DNA of 64,000 bases from Sporosarcina highlanderae (GCF_030433715.1 NZ_JAROCC010000001.1:124001-188000); one strand, 5' to 3'; shown: positions 18,984-27,887, numbered from the stretch's first letter. Numbers and translations are program-made. The notes: a model not told the origin generated them from the letters alone.

Positions 18984-19007
18984 AAGCCGTCCTTAGTGGG
19001 ACGGCTT
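18984..19007 (-). terminator. terminator overlapping the EamA gene stop
   Basis: AAGCCGTCC (18984-18992) and GGACGGCTT (18999-19007) form a perfect 9-bp stem with the EamA stop codon in the loop. There is only a weak T tract on the minus strand. Confidence 0.65.
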
Positions 19008-19904
19008 GGGAGTTTTTCTTTTTTTATAGAGGTCTTCGGCGGCGCCGGAGCCTAAGATGACGCCTACTATGATGAGCAGGAAGCCGATAAGGTGCCTGCC
19101 GGTTATGATTTCGCCTAAGAAAATGGCTGAGCCTGATAGGGCGAATAAGGTGCTCAGGTTCATGAAGATTGCGGCTTTCGCGGGACCGAGTTGTGCAATT
19201 GAGTAATTGTATAGCATGTGCCCGACTGCTGTACTTAGGATTGCGCTTGTTGCGAATATTACCCAGAAGCTTGGAGGGACAATTGTGAATTTTGTTAGTT
19301 CGCAGGGTTCTTGGATGAAGCTGATGACGAACAGTATTAGGCTGCCGATGACGAGCATGTACGCGGTGAGTAGCCTTGGGTCAAGCGTCCTTGCCGCCTT
19401 CGCGATTACCAAAAAAGAAAGGACTTGTGCAAGGATGGAGATGAAGATGAATGCGTCGCCTAATTCGAGGCCGGCTATTGATTCGCCGCCTGCAAGGACG
19501 ACGGAGCCGATTCCGATGAAGCCTATTGCTGCGCCTAACCATTGGATTTTGGTCGGGTAGTTACGCAGGATGAGTGCTGTGCAGATCGCGGTTAGGACTG
19601 GGCCGGTTCCAAGGATGAGGCTGGCGTTGGTGCCGCTTGTGCGGAAGAGTCCCATGTTGAGAAAGTAGTGGTGGAAGACGACGTTGAGTATGGCTCCGCC
19701 TACTATGTAGGTCCATTCTTTTTTTGTTGGCAGCCGAACGAGTTTGAGGGCTGCGAGGATGATGAAGACGGTGATTCCGGCGGAGAGTACGCGGAATGCG
19801 GTCATTGTGACGGGGTTCATGAAGGTGAGGAGGTATTTGAGCATTGGGAGGTTGAGTCCCCAGAGTAGCATGGTGATGGTGAGGTAGGTGTATAGTTTCC
19901 ACAT
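18993..19904 (-). CDS. EamA/DMT-family transporter
   Basis: 303 aa, about 10 membrane helices in two five-helix EamA repeats (about 5-138 and 150-290). Features include LLWGLNLPMLKYLL near the N-terminus and TAVGHMLYNYSIAQLGPAKAAIFMN in the second repeat, typical of drug/metabolite exporters of the RhaT/YdcZ-like superfamily. The substrate cannot be assigned. It is a single-gene unit, flanked by array B at its 3' side and array C upstream. Confidence 0.85.
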   Translation of the reverse strand: MWKLYTYLTITMLLWGLNLPMLKYLLTFMNPVTMTAFRVLSAGITVFIILAALKLVRLPTKKEWTYIVGGAILNVVFHHYFLNMGLFRTSGTNASLILGTGPVLTAICTALILRNYPTKIQWLGAAIGFIGIGSVVLAGGESIAGLELGDAFIFISILAQVLSFLVIAKAARTLDPRLLTAYMLVIGSLILFVISFIQEPCELTKFTIVPPSFWVIFATSAILSTAVGHMLYNYSIAQLGPAKAAIFMNLSTLFALSGSAIFLGEIITGRHLIGFLLIIVGVILGSGAAEDLYKKRKTPKPSH

Positions 19905-19997
19905 GGAGTGATGGCCTTCTTTCTGTTGGTTCGTAGAGATAGTTTAGCATATTGGACCCAAAGAAAGTAATCTATATGGAATTTCACTATTTACGTA

Positions 19998-20062
19998 TCG
20001 CGGAGGATTGTTTTGTGTAGTCCTCTACTGTTCGCGAGAAGTGGTTTTGACAAATATAGGGG
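19998..20062 (+). repeat. array-associated motif, copy 3 (extended)
   Basis: CGCGGAGGATT, then TTCGCGA (20031-20037), TTTTGACAA (20045-20053) and ATATAGGGG. It lies left of array C, whereas copies 1 and 2 lie right of their arrays; all have the same orientation. Confidence 0.75.
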
Positions 20063-20074
20063 TAGGATTGAAGG

Positions 20075-20213
20075 CGTTATGCGTGTTTGGGAGCATTTAT
20101 GCTTGAATAGTGACGGTTATGCGTGTGTGCGGGGATTTATGCGTCTCTGATGGAGTTTATGCGTATTTGAAGGGATTTATGCTTGATTGATAGAGTTTAT
20201 GCGTTTTTGGATT
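20075..20213 (+). repeat. TTATGCGT array C (7 units)
   Basis: TTATGCG/TTATGCT cores at 20077, 20097, 20117, 20137, 20157, 20177 and 20197, strictly 20 bp apart. The panF terminator stem begins at 20216, about one period after the last core. Confidence 0.95.
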
Positions 20214-20215
20214 GG

Positions 20216-20250
20216 AAAAGCGGACTCTCCGGGTGTGGAGGTCCGCTTTT
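20216..20250 (-). terminator. terminator of yhdT-panF
   Basis: AAAAGCGGAC (20216-20225) pairs perfectly with GTCCGCTTTT (20241-20250), just past the panF stop. Confidence 0.85.
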
Positions 20251-20254
20251 AATT

Positions 20255-21697
20255 TCAGAATCTGAAGGCTTTTCGCTGGATGGCGAGGGAGCCGATGATG
20301 TAGGCGATCAGGGACAGTAGGACTGGGAGTGTTACTGTGTGGACGCCGAATAGGTTGCCGTATGACGAATTGTAGAAATGGATTGCGATGTAGCTGACGA
20401 TTCCGGTGATCATGCTGAGTAGTGCGCCGTATTTGTTGCCGTATTTCCAGTATAGGCCTAAAACGACTGGCCAGATGAAGGCTGCCTCGAGTCCCCCGAA
20501 GGCGAATAGGTTCAGGAAGATGAGCAGGTCGGGCGGCTGGATGGCTAGTAGGAAGACGATGATTCCAAGGATTCCTGTGACGCCGACGCTTATTTGTTTG
20601 ACCCGTCTCTCGGTTGCTTCCGGTTTGATGAAGTTCAGGTAGACGTCTTTGACAATCGCAGAGCTTACTAATAATAGAAGCGAGTCGACTGTTGACATGA
20701 TTGCTGCCATCGGTGCCGCGAGGACGATGCCTGCGAGCCAAGGGGGCAATACTTCGAGCGCGATTAATGGAATGACTTTGTCTCCGACGGTGATGCCCGG
20801 CATAATTGGTCGGGCGAAAATTCCGATCAAGTGCATGTTGAGCATGATGAAGCCTGTGACGATTGTGCCGATGACGAGTGCCCTGTGCATGGCGCGGGAG
20901 CTTTTGTAGCTCATTGCGCGGACTGCCATTTGCGGAAGACCGACGACTCCGACTCCGACGAGTATCCAGAAAGAGGATACGTAGGCGGCGGATAGTGTAC
21001 CGTCTGCCCCGAATGGTGTGACGAGTCTTGGGTTTTCATTCAATAAATCCTGCATGATGGCTGGTACTCCCCCGCCCGCGATGATGACGCCGATGAGCAG
21101 GATGAGTGTGCCGACGACCATGATTGCGCCTTGGACGGCGTCCGTTAGTGCGACTGCGCGGAATCCGCCGATAGTCACGTAGACGAGGACGGAAATCGCG
21201 AAGATGAAGAGCGCTGTTGTGTACTCGAGTCCCGTGAGCGATTCAATGAGCCGTCCCCCGCCGACCCATTGTGCGGTCATGGCGGAGAATAGGAAGATGA
21301 TGATTGCGATGGCAGATAGAATCGCGACCGTCGGGCTGTTGTAGCGTGCCTTTAGGAAGTCGATCATCGTTACGGCGTTGTATTTACGACCAAGGATGGC
21401 GAATTTTTTACCTAAAATGAGCAGGACGAAATAGCCCGTGACGACTTGTGTCATGGCTAAGAGGATCCAGCCGAAGCCGACTGTATAGGCAGTTCCGGGT
21501 CCTCCAAGGAAGCTTGATGCACTTCCGTATGTGGCGACCATTGTCATGGCAAGGACGAAGCCGCCGAGTTCGCGTCCGCCAAGGAAGTACTCTTGGAGGA
21601 AACCACCGCTTGAGTTCATTTGTTTGGATGCGATGAAGCCGATGGCAAAGATTGCGACCAAGAAAATGACGAGGGGAATGATGACTTGGATATTCAT
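20255..21697 (-). CDS. panF: sodium/pantothenate symporter
   Basis: 480 aa, sodium:solute symporter family with about 13 membrane helices. Landmarks are EYFLGGRELGGFVLAMTM, TYGSASSFLGGPG and the sodium-site region near MSTVDSLLLLVSSAI. Pairing with a YhdT gene immediately upstream, with a 4-base overlap (21694-21697), is the classic yhdT-panF arrangement and supports pantothenate uptake over other solutes of this family. The protein feeds coenzyme A synthesis. Confidence 0.88.
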   Translation of the reverse strand: MNIQVIIPLVIFLVAIFAIGFIASKQMNSSGGFLQEYFLGGRELGGFVLAMTMVATYGSASSFLGGPGTAYTVGFGWILLAMTQVVTGYFVLLILGKKFAILGRKYNAVTMIDFLKARYNSPTVAILSAIAIIIFLFSAMTAQWVGGGRLIESLTGLEYTTALFIFAISVLVYVTIGGFRAVALTDAVQGAIMVVGTLILLIGVIIAGGGVPAIMQDLLNENPRLVTPFGADGTLSAAYVSSFWILVGVGVVGLPQMAVRAMSYKSSRAMHRALVIGTIVTGFIMLNMHLIGIFARPIMPGITVGDKVIPLIALEVLPPWLAGIVLAAPMAAIMSTVDSLLLLVSSAIVKDVYLNFIKPEATERRVKQISVGVTGILGIIVFLLAIQPPDLLIFLNLFAFGGLEAAFIWPVVLGLYWKYGNKYGALLSMITGIVSYIAIHFYNSSYGNLFGVHTVTLPVLLSLIAYIIGSLAIQRKAFRF

Positions 21698-22026
21698 GAT
21701 TTTTGCGATTCCTCCTCTATTGTTTCATTAAAATCAATTGGGTCCGCATCTAACGGAACTTCTTTCAGTACAAATTTTGTAATGAAGATGACGAGTGCGC
21801 ACATTAGGATGAAGCCGATGACGCAGCTATAGAAAAACCAGTCGGGCAGACCAAAGATGTATGTATATTCTTCAGGTGGGCGCGAGCCGAGTCCGTAGGC
21901 GAAGCCGAACCACCAGATGAAGTTGAAGATTGCGAGACCGACGCCGATTAGGGCTTCTTTATGGGCGATTTTGAATCGCGGATCGGGTTTGTATCCGTCG
22001 GTTGAAGCTTGTTTGTTGGCGGGCAT
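21694..22026 (-). CDS. yhdT: YhdT-family small membrane protein
   Basis: 110 aa, DUF997/YhdT family. Two membrane helices (about 28-50 and 65-90) flank the conserved FGLPDWFFYSCV. It is almost always next to panF, and its own biochemical role is not established. The ATG follows AAAGGAG. The stop overlaps the panF start by 4 bases, so translation is probably coupled. Confidence 0.88.
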   Translation of the reverse strand: MPANKQASTDGYKPDPRFKIAHKEALIGVGLAIFNFIWWFGFAYGLGSRPPEEYTYIFGLPDWFFYSCVIGFILMCALVIFITKFVLKEVPLDADPIDFNETIEEESQKS

Positions 22027-22147
22027 TTTTGGGTCTCCTTTCTATTAGTGATCTTGAGGTTGATTATACAGGATTTTCTTGTTTTGGGGAGAGGAAATTA
22101 GAGATTGGAGATTGCGGTTGAGGGAGAGTGCGAGCGGAGGAAGCGGG

Positions 22148-22284
22148 CGTTATGCGTATTTGTGGGGATTTATGCGGGATTTCGGAGATTTATGCGGGAT
22201 TTGAGCGATTTATGCGTAGTTGCGTGCGGTTATGCGGGATTGCGAGGCGTTATGCGTGAGTTTTAGGATTTATGCGTGATTAAT
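22148..22284 (+). repeat. TTATGCGT array D (7 units)
   Basis: Cores at 22150, 22170, 22190, 22210, 22230, 22250 and 22270, strictly 20 bp apart. The terminator stem of the SLH-CAP gene starts at 22291, one period after the last core. No CGCG/TTTTGACAA motif was seen in this gap. Confidence 0.95.
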
Positions 22285-22316
22285 TTAAAAACCCGTGAAT
22301 TTTGGGATTCACGGGT
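22285..22316 (-). terminator. terminator of the SLH-CAP gene
   Basis: ACCCGTGAAT (22291-22300) pairs with ATTCACGGGT (22307-22316); T-rich on the minus strand after the stem. Confidence 0.88.
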
Positions 22317-22327
22317 GCATTGATTGC

Positions 22328-23398
22328 TTATTTTTTGGAGAAGATGTGTACCCAGTATGTTGTGCCGTTGGTAGATTTTGCGTAGCCGGAACCGATGTTT
22401 GTGAAAGTTGTATTCATCATATTTTGATAGTGGCCTGAGGAGTTGATCCAACCAGTGACTGTCTCGCCTGGTGCTCGGTAGCCCATTGCGATGTTTTCCC
22501 CGTATGCGGACCATGTGTAATTGAATGTGGCGAGCATGTTTCCAACCGATCCGTATGTTGGTGAGGTGTGGTCGAAGTAGCCGTTTTTGGCCATGTCCTC
22601 TGCTTTAGTTTGTGCGATTTTGCTAAGGTCAAGGTCGTGGGATAGTTGATGGATCCCTTTGCTTTTTCGCTCTTTATTTACGAGATTGATTGTTTCTACT
22701 GCGTGTTGCTTTACATCGATTACTTGCGGTAGCGGCTCTGGTTTTGATTTATCCATATACATTTTACGTTTAGTGTCGTAATAGATTGTTCCGACTTCCC
22801 GTTTCGTGTCAAATTCAAGAGCACGGCCTATGAATGCCGATAGCTGGGCACGGGTGACTGTTGCCTGTGGGGCGAAAGTAGATTGTGTAACCCCTTGGGA
22901 AATCTCAGTTTCTGCTAGTGTAATGATATAGCCGTGCCAGTAATCGTTCCGTACGTCTATGAATTGAACTTGGTTGTTATCGTCGACGATTAGTTTAAAG
23001 CCTTCGACTATGATTTTTGCCATTTGCGCTCGTGAAAGTTGATCATTCGGATTGAATTTCGTTGAGTTTGCGATTATTCCCTTTTCAGCAAGAGCTTGGA
23101 TTTCATTGTATGCAAAATGTGTGCGCGGAACGTCTGTGAAATTGGCTGTAAAGTTTGCGGAAGACGTTAACTTTAGTGCTTTTCCGATAATCTTGGCAGC
23201 TTGTCCGCGTGTCACAGGTTGTCCAGGTTTGAAACTACCATCGTTGTAGCCGGAAATGATGTCCTTTGCAGAGAGCTCCTCAATTTGCGGGTAGGCCCAA
23301 TATTTTGGGGAAACATCATTAAATGTAGCAGCGGAGACCGAGTTGGATGCACTTATTAATAGAATTGACAAGAGTGCGGTTGATAGCCATTTCTTCAT
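22328..23398 (-). CDS. SLH-anchored CAP-domain protein
   Basis: 356 aa. Signal peptide about 1-23. Three SLH repeats (about 25-200: FNDVSPKYWAYPQIEEL, FTDVPRTHFAYNEIQAL, FIDVRNDYWHGYIITL) and a C-terminal CAP/SCP domain (about 233-355) with DHTSPTYGS, GENIAMGY and SGHYQNMMN. Bacterial CAP proteins of this type (YkwD-like) are secreted and of unclear function. The CAP domain keeps the His/Glu cluster of the family. It is the seventh SLH protein in the window and stands apart from the main series. Confidence 0.9.
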   Translation of the reverse strand: MKKWLSTALLSILLISASNSVSAATFNDVSPKYWAYPQIEELSAKDIISGYNDGSFKPGQPVTRGQAAKIIGKALKLTSSANFTANFTDVPRTHFAYNEIQALAEKGIIANSTKFNPNDQLSRAQMAKIIVEGFKLIVDDNNQVQFIDVRNDYWHGYIITLAETEISQGVTQSTFAPQATVTRAQLSAFIGRALEFDTKREVGTIYYDTKRKMYMDKSKPEPLPQVIDVKQHAVETINLVNKERKSKGIHQLSHDLDLSKIAQTKAEDMAKNGYFDHTSPTYGSVGNMLATFNYTWSAYGENIAMGYRAPGETVTGWINSSGHYQNMMNTTFTNIGSGYAKSTNGTTYWVHIFSKK

Positions 23399-23493
23399 TT
23401 AAAAAACCTCCTGTGTTGTATGTTTTCTATTTTAGTAGATTTGGAGTTGGGTTACAAAGCAAAGGGGAATTGAAAGATAAAGATAGTGAATTT

Positions 23494-23560
23494 GTCGCGG
23501 GACTTATTTATAGACTATTTTCATTGGAGCGCGCGGAGAGGTTTTTACATATTAAGGGGT
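23494..23560 (+). repeat. array-associated motif, copy 4
   Basis: CGCGGGA near 23496, GCGCGCGG at about 23530, then GTTTTTACATATTAAGGGG (23541-23559). It is the same architecture as copies 1-3, with TTTTTACAT in place of TTTTGACAA. It lies left of array E. Confidence 0.6.
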
Positions 23561-23572
23561 TGTGTTGTGGGC

Positions 23573-23700
23573 AGTTATGCGGGATTGGTGGGATTTATGC
23601 GTGTATGGTGGCGGTTATGCTTAATTCGGCGAGGTTATGCGTTTTTGTGGACGTTTATGGACTTTTGGGGACGTTTATGCGTTTGGGGGAGTTATTGCGA
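23573..23700 (+). repeat. TTATGCGT array E (6 units)
   Basis: TTATGC cores at 23575, 23595, 23615, 23635, 23655 (TTATGGA) and 23675, 20 bp apart. It lies between the SLH-CAP and GNAT genes. Confidence 0.93.
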
Positions 23701-23704
23701 TGAG

Positions 23705-23730
23705 AAAAACGCTCCTTGGTGGGAGCGTTT
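23705..23730 (-). terminator. terminator of the GNAT gene
   Basis: AAACGCTCC (23707-23715) and GGAGCGTTT (23722-23730) overlap the stop codon; T run on the minus strand. Confidence 0.8.
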
Positions 23731-24184
23731 AGGGTTGGTTGATGTAGTAGTCCATGACGAGCTCGTCTTCAAGGAGTTCGTCGGTTAGGGTGAAGCCTAC
23801 TTTTTGGTAGAATTCAATTGCTCCGGGATTTTCGGGCCAAACGGATAGGCGGATTCTTTGGCAGTCGGGCTTGGCCGCAAGCAATCGAATCGCGACTTGC
23901 ATTGCTTCTTTGCCGTAGCCTTTGCCTTGGAATTGTTCGCCGATCATGAAACGCGGGATCCAGTAGCGGTCGTAGTCTTCGTTTTCGGGTATGTCTTCGA
24001 TTGCAAGCAGGCCGATGACGGTTTCGTCGTCTACTATTGCGTATGGTGTGAAGTTTGGATCGACGTATGCCCAGGCGATTGTGTTGACGTTTTTCGCGAC
24101 GAATTCTTTTTGGGATTCGGCTACTTCGAGTCTGACGCAGTCGCGTATATTGTCTTGAGTTACTTTTTGTAGTGTGATGTTCAT
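23729..24184 (-). CDS. GNAT-family N-acetyltransferase
   Basis: 151 aa from the ATG at 24184, chosen because GGGGGA lies 8 bases upstream; an ATG at 24199 has no good site. The acetyl-CoA loop region reads FQGKGYGKEAMQVAI (R/Q-x-x-G-x-G/A type), followed by NPGAIEFYQKVGF. It resembles SpeG/PaiA-like acetyltransferases, but the acceptor (polyamine, amino acid or other) is not determinable. Confidence 0.85.
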   Translation of the reverse strand: MNITLQKVTQDNIRDCVRLEVAESQKEFVAKNVNTIAWAYVDPNFTPYAIVDDETVIGLLAIEDIPENEDYDRYWIPRFMIGEQFQGKGYGKEAMQVAIRLLAAKPDCQRIRLSVWPENPGAIEFYQKVGFTLTDELLEDELVMDYYINQP

Positions 24185-24215
24185 GGTCAGGTCCCCCATT
24201 TCAGGTAGTTCTGTC

Positions 24216-25193
24216 TTATTCTACAAGGAGTGGGGATTTCCCTTCTTTTATCAGTACATAATGTGCTGCTTTCCTTTCACCGACGAGTAGCAGGGCTGTT
24301 TTGGCTAACAGACCGCGGGCGATGTTGCGGTTGTCGAGTTTGGTGAAGTAGCGGAAATCGCGGTTTGTCATTTTAGGTTTGATTAACATAAACCAGTCTT
24401 CGATCGTTTGGTCGTGCTCGTTTTTTCCGGTGTGGCCGCAAAGGCAATTCCACTTTTCCCTTCCCCACCGCATGCCGAGTTCGTTGCAGGATGGGCAGAT
24501 CACGCCAGGTTTGATGTCGGATGCACTGATGCCGTATAAGTCTGCGATTGGGAATGGGTTGTAATCTTTATGGTATGCGAGCATTGTGTTTGCAAGCTCA
24601 TGGATTGCTTGTTTGTTGAGAATTTGTTGCGTTTCAGGTAGTGAGCTTAAATAGGTTGGTACAACGCTATTTAGTAGGATTTTCATCTCAGGTGATGGGT
24701 TTTCGATGGCAAGTTCGTTGGTGTCGGAGAATGTGAGGATGCCTTCGATGGGGATTTGGATGCCGCGTTTGGTGAGCCATTTTGATAGGTACTGGATTTT
24801 ACGGTTAACTTCTATGATTGGATTCGGAATCGGCTTACGATCTCCGTTCCTAAAGACTCTTATGAATTGGGTCGGATTCGCTTTTATTACTGTTTTGTCT
24901 TTGAAGTTTTTCACTTCGATGATTTTGATTGATGACGGCGTGATGAGTAGCGAGTCGATTTGGAAATAGTCGCCTTCGTGTTGTAGGTATAGATCGTGGA
25001 GGATGGCGTGTGAGTAGTCTGGCTTGAATTCTGCCATTTGTTGGTCGAATTCGAGTTCGCCGTTGTAGCCCGCTTGATAGATGAGTAGGTTCTTTTGGAC
25101 GGCGTGCTTTTTTTCGTGCTGTTTTGGCAGGCGTTTGTTCAGTGAAATGAGAGCTTTGAGTTCGTTTGGCATTTTCCGCTTTTTGTAGATCAT
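24216..25193 (-). CDS. NERD-domain protein, paralogue 1
   Basis: 325 aa. An N-terminal nuclease-related domain (about 43-150) has the family signature FQIDSLLITPSSIKIIEVKN, including the Asp and E-x-K of the nuclease fold. The C-terminal half holds a zinc-ribbon-like CPSC followed by CLCGH. NERD domains are thought to have nuclease-type activity, but cellular roles in Bacillales are largely unknown. The ATG follows GAGGTGA. A paralogue lies at 59393-60334, sharing domain order, the N-terminal MIYKKR and part of its upstream region. Confidence 0.85.
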   Translation of the reverse strand: MIYKKRKMPNELKALISLNKRLPKQHEKKHAVQKNLLIYQAGYNGELEFDQQMAEFKPDYSHAILHDLYLQHEGDYFQIDSLLITPSSIKIIEVKNFKDKTVIKANPTQFIRVFRNGDRKPIPNPIIEVNRKIQYLSKWLTKRGIQIPIEGILTFSDTNELAIENPSPEMKILLNSVVPTYLSSLPETQQILNKQAIHELANTMLAYHKDYNPFPIADLYGISASDIKPGVICPSCNELGMRWGREKWNCLCGHTGKNEHDQTIEDWFMLIKPKMTNRDFRYFTKLDNRNIARGLLAKTALLLVGERKAAHYVLIKEGKSPLLVE

Positions 25194-25257
25194 TTGATCA
25201 CCTCATGATTAGTTTAACTTGCTTGGCGTGGGAATGGAATGGCTTGGGTCAAACTCG

Positions 25258-25330
25258 ACGTTTGTGGCGTTTTTGGGGTTTAAAATTGGATTTTGGGTCG
25301 TTTTTGGCGTTTAAAAATGAGATTTGATGG
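25258..25330 (-). repeat. twin upstream repeats of NERD gene 1
   Basis: On the minus strand TTTTTAAACGCCAAAAACG and ATTTTAAACCCCAAAAACG occur as two near-identical direct repeats about 35 bp apart, 65-135 bases before the NERD start. A related pair precedes the second NERD gene (60398-60464). Candidate operator or conserved promoter region. Confidence 0.6.
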
Positions 25331-25353
25331 TTTTGGATTGATGGATTAGTAGA

Positions 25354-25570
25354 GTTTATGCGTGAGTTTTTGGGATTATGAGTGAATTCGCTGCAATACG
25401 CGTGTTTGGGAGATGTTATGCGTGAGTTCGCGGATTTATGCGTGAGTATCTGACTTTATGCGTATTTATGGGCGTTTATGCGCTTTTGGTAGCGTTTATG
25501 CGCTTTTGGTAGCGTTTATGCGTTTCTGGAGACATTTATGCGTTTTTAGGGAAGTTTATGAGTTATTGAT
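25354..25570 (+). repeat. TTATGCGT array F (11 units)
   Basis: Cores at 25356, 25376, 25396 (ATACGCG), 25416 and so on every 20 bp to 25556. Units 7 and 8 are identical over 20 bases, a sign of recent duplication. The exonuclease terminator stem starts at 25577, one period after the last core. Confidence 0.95.
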
Positions 25571-25572
25571 TC

Positions 25573-25595
25573 AAAAAACCGCCGGGTTGGCGGTT
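25573..25595 (-). terminator. terminator of the exonuclease gene
   Basis: AACCGCC (25577-25583) pairs with GGCGGTT (25589-25595), then TTTT on the minus strand; overlaps the stop codon. Confidence 0.82.
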
Positions 25596-26199
25596 ATTGG
25601 GTGCAGTATTGGTAGATGGCGGCGGTGGCGAGGCAGTCGCCGATTGCGTCGTGGGCGTCGTGTTCGAGTTGGAGGTACTTTGCCAAGGTGCCGAGTTTGT
25701 GATTGGGAGTTTCGGTAATTGTTTTTCGTGCGAGTTTAACGGTGTCGATGACAGTGTATTCGGGGATCTGGATGCCTTCGATGTGGTCGAGGGCATAAAG
25801 GAATCCCATGTCGAATGATGCGTTGTGGGCGATGATGGTAAGGTCGCCGATGAATTCAATGAGTTCGTCGATTTTTTGTTCGATTGTTGGTGCCCATTCG
25901 ACCATCTCGTTTGTGATGCCGGTAAGCCGGGTTATGGTGAGCGGTATGTGACGGTTTGGGTTGATGAATGAGTTGAGGACTTCGACTCGCTCGTGATTGA
26001 TGTATTTAAGGGCACCGATCTGGATGATGCGGTCGGCACCGGCTCGGAAACCGGTTGTTTCGAAGTCAAGGACGATGTAATCTTTGACGTGCTTGGATGT
26101 TGTTTTATATTTCCGTTTCCGGGAGGCTCTCCGGGCACCCCAGTTTTGAATGTCCGTTTTTGTCCGTAGCAGTTCGGTGGCTTTATGATTTGGGCTCAT
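25594..26199 (-). CDS. DnaQ-like 3'-5' exonuclease (DEDDh)
   Basis: 201 aa. The exonuclease domain (about 40-198) has all DEDDh residues: Asp and Glu in LDFETTG, Asp in NASFDMGFL, and His/Asp in HDAIGD. It resembles the epsilon-type proofreading exonuclease or RNase T-like enzymes of Firmicutes that stand alone. The N-terminus is basic (RRASRKRKYKTTSK), which may aid nucleic-acid binding. There is no polymerase partner nearby; DNA trimming or repair is likely, the substrate inferred. Confidence 0.88.
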   Translation of the reverse strand: MSPNHKATELLRTKTDIQNWGARRASRKRKYKTTSKHVKDYIVLDFETTGFRAGADRIIQIGALKYINHERVEVLNSFINPNRHIPLTITRLTGITNEMVEWAPTIEQKIDELIEFIGDLTIIAHNASFDMGFLYALDHIEGIQIPEYTVIDTVKLARKTITETPNHKLGTLAKYLQLEHDAHDAIGDCLATAAIYQYCTQ

Positions 26200-26303
26200 C
26201 TTGGATGCACATCCTTTACTATGGCTATTATTTCAATTCTACTACTATAGTACACGTTTCTTAATATATTAAACTTTTAATCGGTTTAATTTACAAAAAA
26301 GTG

Positions 26304-26332
26304 TTGCAAAGTGGTTGCCGACATGCTATTAT
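26304..26332 (+). promoter_or_regulatory. promoter of the MFS transporter gene
   Basis: TTGCAA (26304-26309), 17-base spacer, TATTAT (26327-26332), a good sigma-A type match about 68 bases before the start codon. Confidence 0.7.
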
Positions 26333-26399
26333 TTTTCCTTTCCGACTATTTTCGGGCGGGATTGCCAACAATATGTAGGCGGATGAGAGGGGTTTTTAG

Positions 26400-27887
26400 A
26401 TGCAAGAATCAATGGAACCGAAAAAATATGAGTTTTTGGCAGATAATCCGAATGTGAAGGTCTTGCCAATCATGCTTTCGCTCATTATCGGGGCTTTTTT
26501 TGCAATTTTAAATGAAACATTGCTGAATATCGCACTTATTACACTTATGGATGAGTTTTCAATTTCATTGCCGACCGTGCAATGGATGGCGACGGGCTTC
26601 ATGCTTGTTATGGCTGTTGTCATTCCAATTTCTGCGTTGCTGTTGCAATGGTTTACGACTCGGCAATTATTTCTTGGAACGATGGTTGTTTTTACAATCG
26701 GTACGATTATTAGTGCCAGCGCTCCGACATTTTCGATTTTATTGGTCGGGCGATTGATACAAGCAGTTGGAACCGGGTTGCTAATGCCTATCATTTTCAA
26801 TGTGTTTTTATTGATTTACCCGCCGGAACGCCGGGGGAAAGTGATGGGTTTGATCGGCCTCGTTATTATGTTTGCACCAGCGATCGGTCCAACTCTTTCG
26901 GGAGTGATTGTTGAATATCTTGGATGGCGTTATTTATTCATAATCGTTATTCCGTTTGCACTGTTTTCGATTGCGTTTGCCTATAAGTTCTTGGTCAATG
27001 TATCTGAAGTGACGAAGCCTAAGATTGATGTTATTTCGTTGGTGTTTTCAACAATCGGCTTCGGCGGTATTGTGTATGGCTTTAGTGCTGCCGGGGAAAG
27101 TGCGAATGGGTTTTTAAGCGGAAATGTGCTCGTTGCGATTATTGCAGGGGCTGTCGGTATCGTACTATTTGTGATTCGTCAGTTGAAATTAGATGAGCCG
27201 ATCATGGATTTGCGGGTATTTCGCTATCCGATGTTTACACATGCGGTGTTCATGTTCGTGATTATTATCATGGCGATGTTCGCTTCGGAGATCATTTTAC
27301 CGATTTACATGCAGGGACCATTGGCGTTGACTGCCGCGACCGCTGGGTTAGTGTTGCTGCCGGGCAGCTTGTTAAATGGAATCATGTCGCCGTTCATGGG
27401 GCATCTTTTTGATAAATTCGGGCCGCGTGTATTGATGATTCCGGCGACGATTGTGTTGAGCGGAACGATGTTCATGATGAGCCGACTGACAGTTGACACA
27501 CCCATTTGGGTCGTTGTTTTAGGGTATATTCTGATCATGTTGACTGTTTCGGCGATCATGATGCCCGCTGAGACGAATGGCTTAAATCAGTTGCCGAAAA
27601 GGTTATATCCTCACGGAACGGCTGTCATGTCGACGTTGCAACCAGTTGCGGGAGCAATCGGCGTTTCAGTTTTTATCAGCATATTGAATGCGAGGCAGCT
27701 GAAGTTTTTGGAGCAATCCGCTACGCCTCAGGATCAAGGGACTGTGAGTTTAGCAATGGTGGCGGGCGTTGAGCTTGTCTATTTCATAGCATTTGCGATG
27801 ACGATTGTTGCGGTTATCTTGGCATTTACGGTTTATCGTGCGAGGCCTGAGGAACTTGGAGAAACAGTAGTTGAACAGAGCGAATAA
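26400..27887 (+). CDS. MFS multidrug-type transporter, DHA2 family
   Basis: 495 aa with about 14 membrane helices. The family motif in helix 1 is LNETLLNIAL, motif C-like glycines are in the fifth helix (MFAPAIGPTLSGVIVEYLGWR), and motif A-like ERRGKVMG appears in a loop. It resembles LmrB/EmrB proton-driven drug exporters. The substrate is unknown. ATG 26400 follows GAGAGGGG. It is a single-gene unit with its own promoter and terminator. Confidence 0.87.
   Translation: MQESMEPKKYEFLADNPNVKVLPIMLSLIIGAFFAILNETLLNIALITLMDEFSISLPTVQWMATGFMLVMAVVIPISALLLQWFTTRQLFLGTMVVFTIGTIISASAPTFSILLVGRLIQAVGTGLLMPIIFNVFLLIYPPERRGKVMGLIGLVIMFAPAIGPTLSGVIVEYLGWRYLFIIVIPFALFSIAFAYKFLVNVSEVTKPKIDVISLVFSTIGFGGIVYGFSAAGESANGFLSGNVLVAIIAGAVGIVLFVIRQLKLDEPIMDLRVFRYPMFTHAVFMFVIIIMAMFASEIILPIYMQGPLALTAATAGLVLLPGSLLNGIMSPFMGHLFDKFGPRVLMIPATIVLSGTMFMMSRLTVDTPIWVVVLGYILIMLTVSAIMMPAETNGLNQLPKRLYPHGTAVMSTLQPVAGAIGVSVFISILNARQLKFLEQSATPQDQGTVSLAMVAGVELVYFIAFAMTIVAVILAFTVYRARPEELGETVVEQSE

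Noticed and set aside
25594..26199. Part of a defence system together with the adjacent NERD gene
   Set aside because: The exonuclease and NERD genes are separate units with an array and a terminator between them, and no further defence gene is near.
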